Origin: Cocos nucifera
Taxonomy: Eukaryota > Streptophyta > Magnoliopsida > Arecales > Arecaceae
NCBI GenBank assembly: GCA_006176705.1
Contig: QRFJ01000303.1
Location: 496,001-560,000 of the forward strand
Length of the DNA: 64,000 bases
Direction of reading: 5' to 3'
A program made the translations under genes and the position numbers. The notes under the pieces are model-generated. The model did not search any database. It was not told the origin of the DNA and worked only from the letters and a program-made list of their open reading frames with translations. Positions 23,755 through 36,933 of this stretch are shown one piece after another (positions within the stretch are counted from its first letter, which is position 1; every line of letters starts with the position of its first letter).

Positions 23755-24640
23755 ATGATTCAAGATGCCTCAGATGGAGCCGTAGATGGCTCCACCAAAC
23801 CAATCGATCATCTTGAGAGCTATAAGACCCTCATGATGATTCAAAGGATGAGTGATGCACTTATGTGCATTGACTTTCTGGCCACCCTTCGAAAAACTAC
23901 TCGAATCTGGTATTCCGGGCTTCGATCGAAAAGTATCGACTCTTTCGAGCAGCTTGAAGACTCCTTCGTGGCTCACTTCAGCACCAGCAAAAAAATGCCA
24001 CAAACTTCAGACAATCTCTTCTTGATCAAGCAAGATGAAGGAGAAACTCTTCAGACCTTCATGGCGCGCTTTAATACTACCATGCTTGAGGTCCAAAACC
24101 TTAACGAAGATGTGGCCATTTCGACCATGAAGCAATATCTGCGGGGCTCTCAGTTCACCTACTCACTAGATAAGAACCACCCTCGGACTTGTGCTAAACC
24201 CTTGAAGCGCACGGATAAATACATTTGCGCAGAAAAAGGCGCTTATGACCGACGCCAACTAAACAAAAAAAATCAAAAGAAGAAGCAACAGAAGAACGAT
24301 GCTTCGACCAGGCTAAACCAACCCATTCTGAATAAGAAAGTGACGTACTCCCGACTGAATTCAGTGCTGACCAATATGAAAAGTCGATACGATACTAATA
24401 CTCTCCTCTCCATTTCACGGGCATAGATCTTAATGGAGATTGAAGAAAAAGAATATCTTCGCCAGCCCCCACCGATGAAGAACCAAAGCGAGGACAAAAG
24501 GATGTATTGTTGTTTTCATCACGACTATGGCCACGATACTGAATAGTGCTTCCAGCTGAAGAATGAGATCAAGGCTCTCATTCGGTGGAGATATCTTGCC
24601 AAGTTTCAGCTCGATCACCCGACCTAGCCAGATGCCGATC
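23755..24640 (+). pseudogene. Gag of gypsy element C
   Basis: An open frame of 223 codons (23755-24426) carries the gag core: PIDHLESYKTLMMI, TRIWYSGLRSKSIDSFEQL, then GETLQTFMARFNTTMLEV. After a stop, the nucleocapsid-like motif YCCFHHDYGHDTE, a stop, then CFQLKNEIKALIRW follows at about 24508-24600. The N-terminal part before 23755 is broken. Confidence 0.82.
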
Positions 24641-24689
24641 AACCACCACCATCGGAAGAGATTCACCAAAATAGATCGATGGCTGGGGT

Positions 24690-25000
24690 GATCAACATGA
24701 TCTCCGGGCGACTAAGGGTCGAGGGGGCAACATCCGAAGAAGAATTGGCTAAGAAGTGACGATTTGACGAACTTATTTTTTTTTTGAATGATGATGTAAG
24801 AAAAATTCAGACTTTCCATGATGATGCTGTCGTCGTCTCGATGACGATAGCAAACTATAATGTAAAAAAAATCCTCATTGATAATGAAAGCTCAACCAAT
24901 ATTTTATTTTACTCGATTTTTTTCTAAATAAAATTATCGACAGAATGACTCCAAAGAGTTCTCATCCCCTTAGTCAGGTTTACAGGAGATGCCGTCGACA
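24690..25000 (+). pseudogene. Protease region of gypsy element C
   Basis: KILIDNESSTNILFY (about 24868-24912) stands where related elements have VDNGSSADILF, the aspartic protease active-site region. N-E replaces N-G. Stops before and after. Confidence 0.65.
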
Positions 25001-25299
25001 TTAAAGAAGAAATTGATCTTCCATTGACTGCGGAGAGAGAGCCTCGAAAAACACTATTGTCTTGATTTTTATGGTTGTCAGAGTCCCATCAGCATATCCA
25101 TACACGAAAGATCAGGACTTAACGCTCTCATGGCGATAGTGTCGACGTATCACTTGTTAGTCCAATTTTCAACTAAAACTAGAGTCGGAGAGATGCGAGG
25201 CGACGAGCAAGTTGCATGACATTGTCTCACAATTACCACAAAAAAAAATATGTTAGAAGACTTTCTACCGCTAGAAAGACTTAACCAACAGGAGGATGA

Positions 25300-26294
25300 A
25301 AAGTGGGGTGAACCGATCGAATGGCTGATCTCGATCCCATTGAATATGAACAACCCGACTAAAGTTATTCAAATCGAGTCGCAACTTCATACGACGGAGC
25401 ACAAGCAGCAGATCTAGTTGCTAAGAGCCAATCCTGATGTATTCGCTTGGTCAACAACTGACATGCCGGATATACCATCAGAAATAATCACTCACCGACC
25501 AAACATCAAGCCAGTGAGATAGAAGAAGTGACCATTCGCTTCCGAGCGATAGAAGGTTATCGATGAAGAGATGAACAAACTCATCACGGCAGGCTTCATC
25601 AGAGAGATCTATTATCCTGATTGGCTTACGAATATCGTGATAGTAAAAAAAGCCAATAAAAAAGGGTGCATATGCATCGACAATACCAACTTGAATGAGG
25701 CATGTCCGAAGGATAGTTATCCTCTTCCAAAGATCGATCAGCTGATCGACACAACATCGGGGCATCGACTTCTAAGTTTTATGGATACTTTTGCAAGCTA
25801 TAATCAAATCTGAATGGCATCCGAAGATGAAAAACATACCACCTTCGTTACTGATAAAAAAAATTATTACTATAAAGTCATGCCGTTCAGACTCAAAAAT
25901 GGGGGAGCGACCTACCAACGATTGATGAACAAGATCTTCAGGCTACACAGTTGGGCAGCATATGAAAGTGTACATCGATGATATGCTGGTAAAAAGCACT
26001 CAAAGTCATGATCATGTCCGAGACTTAGAAGAGGCTTTCAACATACTCCGACAACACCGGATGAAGTTAAATCCTATCAAATGTGCCTTCATAGTGACCG
26101 TCGGAAAGTTTCTTAGTTTTCTCATTGCACCTCGAGGAATCAAGGTAAATCCTAAAAAGATAAAAGCAATCATCGATATGAAACATCCAACTTCGAAGGA
26201 GGTGCAACAGCTCAGCGAAAGAGTCACCGCACTCAACCGATTCATCTCCAAGTCTATCGAGAGATATCTTCCATTCTCCAAGACTCTACGATAG
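25300..26294 (+). pseudogene. Reverse transcriptase of gypsy element C
   Basis: RT text with MNKLITAGFIREIYYPDWLTN and CIDNTNLNEACPKDSYPLP (25571-25813), FVTDKKNYYYKVMPFRLKN (about 25850), and the catalytic YIDD box at 25971-25982 (MKVYIDDMLVKS). At least one frame change lies between 25813 and 25962, with several stops upstream. Confidence 0.88.
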
Positions 26295-26308
26295 ATTAAA
26301 GATTTTTT

Positions 26309-27439
26309 ATGAACCAACGAATGCCGATGATCCTTCAAAGAGCTGAAGAAATCTTGATGACTCCTCCATTGTTCGTAAAGTCGATGGAAGGAGAACTTCT
26401 ATACCTATATCTGGCCACATCTAACAAAGCTGTTAGTTCAATTTTGATCAGAGAAGATGAAGATCGGGTACAGCATTCCATCTACTATGCAAGTAAAGTA
26501 CTTCACAATGCCGAAACCCAATATTCAAAGATCGAGAAGATGATCTATGCCCTGATCATTTTAACATAACAGCTTTGACCCTACTTTCAAGCCAACACAA
26601 TACATGTTCTAATCAACCAGCCTCTAAAATCGATCCTGCATCAACCAGATACTTCAGGTTGAATAGCAAAATGGACAATAAAGCTCAACAAATTCGACAT
26701 CCAATATTGCCCTTCGCTCATCGATGAAGGCTCAGGTTCTGGTTGATTTCATTATTGAGTGTACTATCTTAGATGACAAGCCCGATGAAAAGCGACTTGC
26801 GAGTCAGTATAAAACATCCTTGAAATCAATAATAAGTCAGCTTGGGTGTTACATATTGACAGGACATCAAATATCCTTGAAAGCAGTGCCAGACTCATCT
26901 TGGCAAATATCAATGGAACAATCACCGAGTATCTCCTCCGATTTAACTTCAAAGCTTCATATAATCAAACCGAATACAAAGCTCTTCTTGCCGGCTTGAA
27001 AATCGCCAAGGAGCTCAGTATTAATGAGCTAAAAGCATTCATCAACTCTCAACTCATCACAGGACAAGTCAAAGGTGACTTTGAAGCTCGCGATCTGATG
27101 ATGCAAAAGTATTTGGAAAAAGTGAAGGACCAAACTTTTGTCTTCAAATATTTTGACATCTCGTACATTCCTAGAGTAGAGAATGCTCGGACCGACTCAC
27201 TCTTCCGACTCGCTGTCACTACCCCCAACGAACTTGACCAAACGTACATCGAGTATCTCGATGCGCCAAGTATTGAAAAGATGGAAGAAATATTGCAGAT
27301 CAATGACGAGTCAAGTTGGATGGATCTGATTGTTAGGTATCTGATCGAAAAAACCCTATCCAACGATCCATTAAAAGCAAAGTGCTTAAGATGGACAGTC
27401 TCGCAATACGTCATGATGGACGAACAAATCTATAAGTGA
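26309..27439 (+). pseudogene. Double RNase H region of gypsy element C
   Basis: The first RNase H-like part is 26309-26569 (VSSILIREDEDRVQHSIYYA). A linker (PLKSILHQPDTSG, about 26620) leads to a second RNase H in an open frame 26846-27439 (YNQTEYKALLAGLKIAKEL, then VENARTDSLFRLA). Two RNase H domains in a row are known in Tat-lineage gypsy elements. Confidence 0.82.
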
Positions 27440-27770
27440 TCTTTCTTTCTTCTGCTATTGAAGTGCGTGGGACCGACCGATGCCGATTACATGCTTCGAA
27501 AAGTCCATGAGGAAATCTATGAAAATCACTTGGGGGTAAGTCACTCATCTATAAGATCCTTCAGTAAGAATATTATTGGCCAACAATGTAGAAAGATGCA
27601 ATCAAGTTCATTGGAAGATGCGAGCCATGCCAAAGATACGCCAACATCCAACATCAACCGACGATGCAATTGACATCAATCATAGCCCCATGACTATTTG
27701 CACAGTAGATGATCGATATACTTGGCCCCTTCCCCCAGCAATCCCGAATCCCAAAAATTCATATTAAAAT
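27440..27770 (+). pseudogene. Integrase start of gypsy element C
   Basis: The N-terminal integrase zinc region begins with CVGPTDADYMLRKVHEEIYE (about 27460-27520), then shifts frame. 'WPLPPAIPNP' near 27725 corresponds to the segment just before the catalytic core. Nothing further is recognisable. Confidence 0.72.
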
Positions 27771-29949
27771 ATGATTGTGCAAACTTAGATTTAAGACAAA
27801 AAATTCTTTTCTTTCTTTTTTTTGTCAAAAGATGGAGTATAAGATGATAAAATCTAATACCAATTTATTTTAGTTTTTTATTAAAAAAGGATGAATCCAT
27901 TAAGTTTATATCAAATTATTTTGATAAATCATTTTAAATAGATACCAATAGATTATGCAAATAAAATATAGAGAGATTTACTATTTAAATTTAGATCTTT
28001 CTTTCTTAAGAAATATCACTCAATTTAGTTTAGATAAGGTATGAATTTTTTTGAATTTATCTCAAAAGATATCATATAAGCTATGTAAAATCAGATTCGA
28101 GATAAAATATTCATTTTTTTATTGAAAGAAAGCAATGGAGTGCAAGGTAGAAAAAATATATTTGATACCAATTGTGAAACTTTACTTAAGGATGAATTTT
28201 TTTTTTGATACCAATGCAAAACATGAATAAATAAGATCACATGAATGCTCAGGTATAAGTAAACCAACATGTCAAGCAACTAATAAATGCTTATTAATAA
28301 TTTTTCATGAGATTCAAAAATTATTTATCTAGAATTTTTATTTAGAGTAAAATTATTAATAGTGAACATCCTTCATCGCTATAGTAAGTGTCCGAATAAT
28401 CAATCTTCCTAACTCATTTTTGATCAATGATAATGCCTCCATCTGATCTCATCTTGTCTGGTGTGCCTCTAATATGTACCTCTAAAGCTCTGCATAGATT
28501 GACGCTATGATCTTGGTGGAGAGTCTCTTAACAAATGCTTCCTCATGTAGTCTATTAAGTAATCATGAGCTAGTATCTGAATGGCTAGTCTGTAAAAGTG
28601 AAGCTATCTCTATTTGTTCATGCTGCTCTGCTGACTCCTTGACCTAATATTTACTATAATAGGCTATTATGTAGGAGTCTCATCATCATCATTTGCTATA
28701 GCATGAGAGATGATATCCTCAATACCCTCAATCATCATCTCGATCAAATACAAATCTTAAATATATAGCTACTTGAGATAATCTAAGTTACTTCTACTGG
28801 TCTGTATATGTGTAGCATGCATCCAATGCTATCAATATTTATCTCAGTCTACGTACCTTTCACTTTGAAAACTAGACTTTTTCTTTCTTTGGGCAAAATG
28901 CTTTCGGGGTGCCATTGGAGAACAAGGACTATAAGATTAGAATATAAATGAAGAAAAAATATCCGATTTTAGTAAGAGAGAGGTTTGAAAAAAATTATGG
29001 CTCGAAAAAATTGATAATAGAATGATAGAGCCTTGGGATATTTTCAAATAGAAGAACTAATCCCAAAAAAAAGGGATCGACTCTTGCTAAATCAAGAGTT
29101 GGCTCCTAAAGAGAGGTCGACTCCAATAGAACTGGGAGTTGGCTCCTCGAAGCAGAAATAATTCAAATAGTTTTTGATTCAAGAAAATTTAAGCAAGTTG
29201 AATAAAAATCAATAGACAATCAAATCGATGATTAAGAAAGATATTCAAGTCAAATTGAAAAATCAAAAATTAATCAATCATGGGAGAAAGATTATCAACT
29301 TAAGAAACTCATGTAAAAAAAAAAAATCTAGATATAGGCTCTATGAGTTTTGGTTGAACTATGAAATTCCAAATCCTTAGGGATAAGCTAATATGCAATG
29401 TAATTCAACACATCAAGCACTTGAGTTTTATGAATAGATGTTTTATCTTCAAGTACTTAAATCATGCAAAGTTTTAGAAAATTTCAATATTTAAGTATCT
29501 TATGGGACAATGCCAAAAATCAGTTTTACATGTATATTCGGTAATTCAAAAATATTCACATCCAATTAAGCATCTTTTAATTTAAGTTTGTTAATTATAA
29601 AATTAATATGAAAAAGCTATTATATCATATTGAATTTCAAGATAATTTTAATTCATATCATAACATGATACTTAGAGAAGAATATATTGATATTTTAAAA
29701 TCAAAGTATTCAAATCATCAAAATCAATTAATCATACTAATCTTATTAATATATGAAAAGAATTTTAAGCAAGTAAACATAACATAAAACTATAATGATA
29801 GATCATTAAAATTAATAGAAGTAATCAAATAAACATTGATGGTATGATGTGAGAAAAGTTTAGATTTTACCAATATCATCACCAATCCAAGTTCATTCCC
29901 AAGGCATTCAACTACAAGTATTTTCTCATTTTATTTTATTGGATTCTTG
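27771..29949. other. AT-rich retroelement debris, unresolved
   Basis: No clear domain. 'tttgataccaattg' near 28150 resembles a copia primer-binding site on the minus strand. A minus-strand start MAPRKHFAQRKKKSSFQSER at about 28912 could be the beginning of a gag-like ORF but breaks at once. 'gtcgactcc' and 'gttggctcc' words at 29060-29150 recall the GATCGATCC-rich copia LTR. Confidence 0.35.
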
Positions 29950-31432
29950 GTGTATCTGCAAATTCATTTACTAATTTTTGATACCTAAGTCATCTTGGGT
30001 CCATGAAGATTAGAGCTCATGGTTCCTTTTGGAATCCAAATCTTCTTCACATTTGAATTTTTAGATTTACTAAAAAAATATGTATAGGATTTATGTCCTA
30101 TTTTTTCATATTTAAAGCAAGTAATATTTGAAAACTTATTACTTGATGAGTTCATAAAGATGTTTTTCAAAAAATTTTATTTCTTAAGAGATTATAGCCT
30201 AAGCCAGCTTTATTATAAATGGCCTTTTGATTTTCAAGTATCATTTAAAATTTATTTAAGCTTAGAGTAAACTTTTCTACTATAGATTTTAACTTATTAA
30301 TTTTATTTCTTAAGTTTAGATTTTCTTGAGTTAAAACCAATTTTTTATTTAAAATTATTTTATTGTCTTTTAGTAAAGATTGATTCTTTGATTTTAATTC
30401 TTTATTTTTTATTCCTAACTTCTTTAAATCATCAACTAAATCATAAAATACTTCTTGGAGTTCTTCAAAAGTAAAATCATTAAAAATTTCAGCATTTACC
30501 TCATTTTCATGTGCCTTAAGGCACAAGTTGGCTTGTTCATATAACTCTTCTTCTTCGAAGCTCGAATCATCGCTATCACTCCACGTAGCCACTATAGCAT
30601 TTTTCTTGTACATCTTGAGGTCCTTCTTGAGTTGTGGATGCTCGGATCTAAAGTGCCCTGACTTCTTACACTCGTAACAAATAAGGAGTTACTCCTTATC
30701 TTTCTCCTTGCTATGCTCTCCTTTTGTAGGTGGCCTCTTTCTCATCCCTTATTTTCTTTTTTTCAAAAGTCTTTTAAACTTTCTAGTGATGAGGGCCAAT
30801 TCTTCATCTTGCTCTTCATTTTCTGTTTCATCAGATTCTCCATCTAGTTGAGTAGTGGATTTGAAGGCGATTGTCTTTTTCTTCTTGACATCTTCTTCTT
30901 GATATTGCTTCATGCTTAACTCCTATGTCATAAATGATCCTAGAAGTTCCTCCAAAGATAATACGTTCAAATATTTAGCTTCCTGAATCACGGTGACCTT
31001 GGCTTTCCATGTTCTTGGCAAAGACCTAAGTATCTTCCTTACAAGATCATTGTTAGAATAAGATTTGCCAAGACTTTTTAAATCATTTATAATATCCATA
31101 AAATGAGTAAATATTTCAGTTATTGACTCATCATGCTCCATTTTAAAGAGTTCATATTTATGTATAAGCATGTTAATCTTTGACTCTTTGACTTGGTTGG
31201 TACCTTCATGTGTTACTTCTAACCTATCCCATATTTTCTTAGCAGACATGCATGTTGAAATATGATTAAATTTATTAGCATCGAAAGCACAATATAAAAT
31301 ATTCATGGCTTTAGCATTGAACTGAGCCATTTTCTTATCAATCTCATTCCATTCTCTTTCAGATTTGGTTGATTCCACACCATCAATTATCTTAGTGGAT
31401 GTATGTGGTCCATTAACTATGATACTCCACAT
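29950..31432 (-). pseudogene. Copia gag
   Basis: The first frame (31432-30923) is a UBN2/gag-polypeptide domain: MWSIIVNGPHTS, AKAMNILYCAFDANKFNHIS, KKIWDRLEVTHEGT and a C-terminal LRSLPRTWKAKVT. A zinc knuckle follows near 30680 (CYECKKSGHFRSEH, last Cys changed to His). Then come an acidic and coiled-coil part (30613-30245, WSDSDDSSFEEEELYEQ) and a second, worn knuckle (30120-30070) with a KIWIPKGT motif. Stops separate the parts. Possibly SIRE-like, but I am not sure of the lineage. Confidence 0.85.
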
Positions 31433-31610
31433 ATCATAGTCAAGTGCTTAAATGAAAATTTTCATCCGAGTTTTTTAATAGATGTAGTTTAACCTATTGA
31501 AAAAAGAAGGTCGATTTATGGATTGCCCCTCCTCTAGAGAGATATTGACTTAGGTTGCTATAGATCTTTAGCTCTTTGATGGTCAAATCAAAATAGGACT
31601 AGAGCACAGA

Positions 31611-31622
31611 GCTCTGATACCA
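31611..31622 (-). other. Copia primer binding site
   Basis: The minus strand reads TGGTATCAGAGC, the standard plant copia site complementary to initiator tRNA-Met. It lies two bases inside the LTR end 'gataaca'. Confidence 0.88.
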
Positions 31623-31624
31623 CT

Positions 31625-33015
31625 TGTTATCTAGCTATGCAACCCAAGAGGAAGGATGAATTGAGTTTTTTAAAATTTTAAAGCTAAATTAGAATAATAA
31701 AGGCAATGTAATGATATGCAATTTGTATGAGATGGGTAATTTAAGGTGAAAAGATAAATAGTAAGAGAGCAAGTATTTAATAAAATAAGAATGAAAAGAG
31801 AGCAAGCATGCCACAAATAAGTAAGATTTATAGTGGTTCAGTGCCAATCTTGCACCTACATCCACTTTCCAAGCTCCTACTTGAAAATTCAAATTCACTA
31901 AATGTATTCAATAAGAATACAACATCCGTACCTCCGATCCTAACTATCCCAAGCTAGAATACTTGTTTCTTAGGTACAAGCCAATCTAATACAATCTGAT
32001 TGAAGGTTCGGATCAACCTTCCTAAGTTTTAGAACCCCCAAAACTTAAATCAAAATAATAAAATAGAGTATGAGTGTTAAAAATAATGAAATATAAAGTT
32101 AGCCCCTTTAATGAGCAAATAAAATATTAAAAATACTTTACACGATTAAGAAAGAAGCTTTTCTAATTTTCTTCAAAGTTGTTGAAGATTTGAATGAGCT
32201 TTTGAGGGGTTGGTGAACTTGAAATGAAAGCTTTTCTGCTTGAAGAGGACTTTTTGCTTAGGACTGAAATGAATGCTTGATTCTCTTCTTTTTTTTCCTC
32301 ATTTTTGAGCCTATAAATCTTCAATAAGTATTAGAAAAAAATTTGGATAAGATTAGAGCCATTGGAGGGCTTTAAATGTACATTAAATATGATCAAAATG
32401 GATAAAAAAAATAGTCGTTATAGAGATTTTTCATCGTAGGGATCGACCCTGGGGTCGTCCCCTGCATAGGGGTCGATCATGGGATTGATCTCTGTGGCAA
32501 AAGTTAAGAAATATCCAATTTTATTTTCTAGCTTACAGAAATAGCAGAGGTCAATCCTGGGATCGACCCTTGGCATAGGGATAGCATGCCAATCAGCCCA
32601 TTTCAATAAGAAAAGATCTAGGGGTCGATCATTTTCTTAAAACTTATTTTCTCTCAAAATATATATCCAAAAATCATGAAACTACCTCCAATAGATCAGA
32701 AATCTTCTAAGCTTATTCTTGAGGCTTGCGAAATAATTTTTTTTTTAACTTTATAAAATTTATGATTTTGCCCCTCACATCTTTTTTTTTAATTTTCTTT
32801 CAAATTATGCATCCAACATTTATAAAACTGCCTCCAATAGATCAAAAATCTTCTAGGCTTATTGTTGAGGCTTTCAAAATATATTTTCTTCAACTTTATA
32901 AAATTTATGATTTTATTTTTGAAATATAATAAATCTTTTTTCAATCCAAAATCATTAGTAATTCTCTTAAATATTTTGTAATCATCAAAATCAATCCTTG
33001 GAGTAATAGGATGCA
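31625..33015 (-). repeat. Copia 5' LTR (truncated)
   Basis: Matches the split LTR at 1-821 and 6029-6738. It preserves the empty target site ('aatacttattgaag' in minus sense, about 32325) that element A used in the other copy. The outer end is missing. Confidence 0.82.
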
Positions 33016-33019
33016 TTCC

Positions 33020-36000
33020 ACATATGTAAGTAGTAGGTAGTTTTGGTTATCTCGAGTGGACCAATGGCCCTTGGCTCCTCTCCAACATTCATGCAAGCAT
33101 CGAGTATAGAGAACAGAGGATGCTCTGATTTGAGATCTCTAAGTTGCTTGTGTAGAGCCTTCCATCTCTCATTGCGAGGGACTTCAACTGCATAGTTGGA
33201 GTCCGTATGAGAAGATGGGAGGTAGGCAGTTTGTTGACAGCATTAACTCCAGAGAGTTTAGGAACTTCATTGGTGCCTCTAGCCTCATTGACCAACTATG
33301 CTGCGACTAGGTTCACTTGGTGCAACAACCGCCTTGAAGCTGCTAGAGTTTGGAAGAGGATTGATCGGACGATAGCCACTACCACTTAGTTCCAGCATTT
33401 TTTTGGGCATCATGTGCAGCACCTCCCTAAGATTGCCTCAGGCATCGATTTTGATTGATTATTTTTGCTCTCCCAAGGGCCCTTTTAGGTTTGAGAAGCT
33501 CTGAACTTTCTATCCGAGAGCTTGGGACTTGGTTAGGGATGTATGGTGGATACCGATTTAGGGTGATACGAGATATCGGATGATCAAGAGATTGGAGCTG
33601 GCATAGCGCAGACTCACTCGGTGGAGTCGTCTGGAGATTGGTGATATATCCAGGAGGATCATGGAGGTGGAGACGAATATCTCAAAGCTACAACTGAGAG
33701 AGAATCAAGTAGAGGATCTCCAGGAGCATGACCTGAGCTTGCTCCAGCATAGATCGTCTACCCACCACTCCCTTTTGAGGCAGCAGGAGACATTGTGGAG
33801 GTAAAGGTCCAGGGTTCAGTAGATCAGTAAAGATGATCGGAATACTAGATTTTTTCATTAGTCGACGATGATTTGGAGGGCGGCTAACTGCATCAGACAT
33901 GTGAGGAAGGAAGATAGCAGTATGGTGGAGGGAGAGGAGATTAGATAGCGGATCTTTTAGTTCTTCAGCTCTCGCTAGACTGCTATCCTTGGTGATGGTA
34001 ATCCCTCTCTAGGGTCACAGCCGTTAGAGCGAATCTCCGATAAGGAGAATGAGGCCTTGGCTCGTTCGATGTCCACTGAGGAGGTGCGGGGGGCTCTCTA
34101 ATCTCTCGAATAAGATAAAGCCCTAGGATCTGATATTTTTCCATCATTCTTCTTTATGCAGTACTAGCCCATTATTAGAGGGGAGGTTACCGAGGCAGTG
34201 CAAGTGATGGTTGATTCTAGAGGTGTCATAGAGGACTGAAAGAAGATGTTGATTACTCTAATTTTGAAGAGACTTAATGCATCTACTCTAAGTCACTTCA
34301 AGCCTATCAATTTATGCATAATGCTCTATAAGGTGTGTGCAAAGATCTTGGTCGGGCATCTGAAGCTGGTGATCCCTTATTTGATCAGTCCAGAGCATGG
34401 CACTTTTATCGGAGGGTGCTGCATCATTGATAACATCTTGCTCACTTAGGAGTTCATGCATGACTTACAATGTGCTTTCACCCACAGAGCTTGATGGCAA
34501 TCAAGATAGACATGGAGCATGCCTATGACTGGATGAGCTGATCATTCCTACACCGGACACTCCTCGATCTCTACTTCTGTGATAGATAGATCTCTTGGAT
34601 TATGGACTGTGTGGAGATCCTGAGCTTCGCCATCCTAATCAATGGTGCTCCGATGGAATCCTTTCAGTCGACTGGTGGCCTTCGCCAAGGGTTCCCCCTC
34701 TCTCCCTACTTGTTTATTTTATATGCCGATACTCTCTCTTACTCTCTCCGAGGGGTGGTTCAGAGGGCTGAGCTTGAGCCCTATTGGCCCATCTCTGGGA
34801 GGTTGCCGCTGTCATATCTCCTCTTTATATGACTGCCTACTCATTAGTCGGACCTCGTCTTATAATGCGAGGTGCTTTGTGACCATTGTGGAGGCCTATT
34901 ACAAGATGTCTAGATAACTATTGAACCTCCAAAAGTCAACCATCACCTTCAGTCCAAAAACTCAGCCTCGGGTGAAGCAAGCGATCCAAGAGCAACTGGA
35001 GATCCCGAAGTAGGTGGGGCCTCTCATCCACTTGGGGGTTTTCATCATGAGGTAGATACTCAGGAGGATCGAGTGCAGGCATTTGGAGCGGAGGATCCAA
35101 GAGCATCTTGATGGCTAGTAGGCCAATACTCTTTCTATGATGGGGAGGACCATCCTGGTTAGATTAGTGTTGAGCTTTATCCGGTCTACCTCATAGTGAA
35201 CACTGTGATTCCTTGCTCTATACTCAAAAGTTTGGATCAGCTATTCTAGAACTTCCTGTGGGACCGGCATTAGGGTGGTAGGGTGTCCATCTGTTATCTT
35301 GGGATGTAGTGTGCCAGTCGGTGCATGATGAAGGTCTCGAGATCCAACCCCTTTTGGTCAGGAGGGAGGCTATGCTCTTCAGGCATGCGGCCAGATTTCT
35401 TACACAGCCTGAATATTTATGGAGCCATGTGATGAGGGCCCGGTATAGTGACCGGAGCCAAGGGCCCATGCTCTCCAAGGTCAGCATAACTATTCCTTTG
35501 TATGGAGAGAGATTTGTGTCTATGGCCTTACGGTTGCGGCTTAGGTCAAGTGGTTAATTGGTGATGGTGTCTTGATCGACATCAACCAAGAGATATAGAT
35601 ATTCAGCTTATTGATCTCTCGATGGCCGATCTTTGTTAGCTCTGAGGTGGACGACCATCTGTAGATCTATGACTTTATCGATGATGAGGGCAAGTGCTGA
35701 AAGAGGTAGCTAGTCATTTGTCTCTTTGGGGAGCAGCTCGTCGAGAGGAATCTCGCCATCCCGATTCTTGTCTATTGGAGTCATGATGTGAGGGTGTGGG
35801 GGTGGTTGTGCCGGCTTACAGTGTTGACTAGAGACCTTGCCAATATGTATAGACTCAAGCCACAGAGGAGGATCGAAGCAACATGGATTTGGAGGATTCA
35901 GGCCTACCCTAGGGTTAGACTCTTTCTCTAGAAAGTTGCATGGGATAGGCTTCCAACGCATACTCTTCTCAGATAAAGAGAGATGGATATCCCATCCTAC

Positions 36001-36933
36001 TGCCCTGTCTACAACTTGGAGGAGTCCACAGAGCAATGCCTCCTCCATTATTCCAAAGCTGACTTGATCTGGAGGATGAAATGTAGTTGGCCTTGGGGTG
36101 CGAGCACTAGCCCTTGGCTCTAGCTCCTTTTGGTGGCTATTCATCGGAGCGTTGGTAAGAGACCATCTAAAGCTTATCGGATGGTTTATATTGCCTACCA
36201 GATTTGGCTATCCAGGAATGGCCTTATTTTTTATACTAAGATTATGCCAAGCAGGCAAGTTATAGAGAGAGCAAGCTGCTTAGCTTCAGAGTATAGCCAC
36301 TTCAACTCTACTGATCCAACCTTAGCTAACCCAAGTTTCTAAAATTTTCTGGCTATGCCTACAACGTTACGAAGGATTTTATTCATTTCTTGAGACCCCC
36401 CCACCCTCCTAGTTTGTTAAGTTCAATTTTGATGGCAGTATCAGAGATGGTAGAGATGGTTCAAGGCTTGTCATTCGGGATCCAGGCTTGAGAATGTTGG
36501 CTGTAGAGGGCTCACTATTTTTTGAGATGTCCATGCCTAGTGTGGAACTTCGTGCGACATAGGCTGGTGTCATCTATGCAATTTGAAAGTTGCAGGTATA
36601 GAAGATCATCATTGAGAAAAATTCTCTAATGGTTATCAGTTGAATCTAGGAGGGGACCAAGCATCGTGACGTCCATCCTCTCCTAGGTAACATCTGGAGG
36701 GCCACTAGTGGGTGCACTGCAATATCTTACCAACATGTATTTCAGAAGGTCAATAGTACAGCAGACTGATTGACTTTTTTTGTTGCTGAGCATACCGAGA
36801 ATTGGAGATGACGCCAAAACGATGACTATCCTTAGACTCTGAAGGATATTTTATTTTCTAATTTTTTGGGTTGTACTCAAACTAGACTAGTCTGACCATC
36901 CGCTTGTACCAAAAATAAAAATAAAAAAAAAAA
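33020..36933 (+). mobile_element. L1-type LINE, 5'-truncated, degenerate
   Basis: Order of domains: C-terminal part of the endonuclease (about 33290-33390, FTWCNNRLEAARVWKRIDR), RT (34246-34920), a poorly kept linker/zf-RVT region, and a C-terminal RNase H (36418-36600, KFNFDGSIRDGRDGSRLVIRD). It ends in an A-rich tail (36911-36933). The left edge touches the truncated copia LTR. No clear target duplication. Many stops and shifts make it inactive. Confidence 0.88.
34246..34920 (+). pseudogene. LINE reverse transcriptase remnant
   Basis: TLILKRLNASTLSHFKPINL, KVCAKILVGHLKLVIPYLIS and ILLT (34246-34449), then ILINGAPMESF and GLRQGFPLSPYLFILYADTL (34602-34740). The catalytic YADD box, expected at about 34823-34835, is shortened: the frame reads SLYDCLLISRTS, as if two codons were lost. 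Confidence 0.85.

Larger units (their letters stand above)
22249..27770 (+). mobile_element. Gypsy element C (Tat-like, 3'-truncated)
   Basis: LTR, gag, protease-like, RT, two RNase H-like regions and a broken integrase follow in the usual gypsy order (PR-RT-RH-INT). The second RNase H region fits the Tat lineage, whose members carry two. The element stops in the integrase near 27770. No 3' LTR is found, so the right end is deleted. Frequent stops make it non-functional. Its RNase H text resembles the pol in the intron composite (54870-55390), so it is a relative of that family. Confidence 0.85.
29950..33015 (-). mobile_element. Copia element, LTR plus gag (truncated)
   Basis: LTR at 31625-33015, primer site at 31611-31622 and gag at 31432-29950, all minus strand. 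The LTR is cut at its outer end near 33015, where LINE sequence begins. Protease, integrase and RT are not found downstream. Same LTR family as 1-821 plus 6029-6738. Confidence 0.82.
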
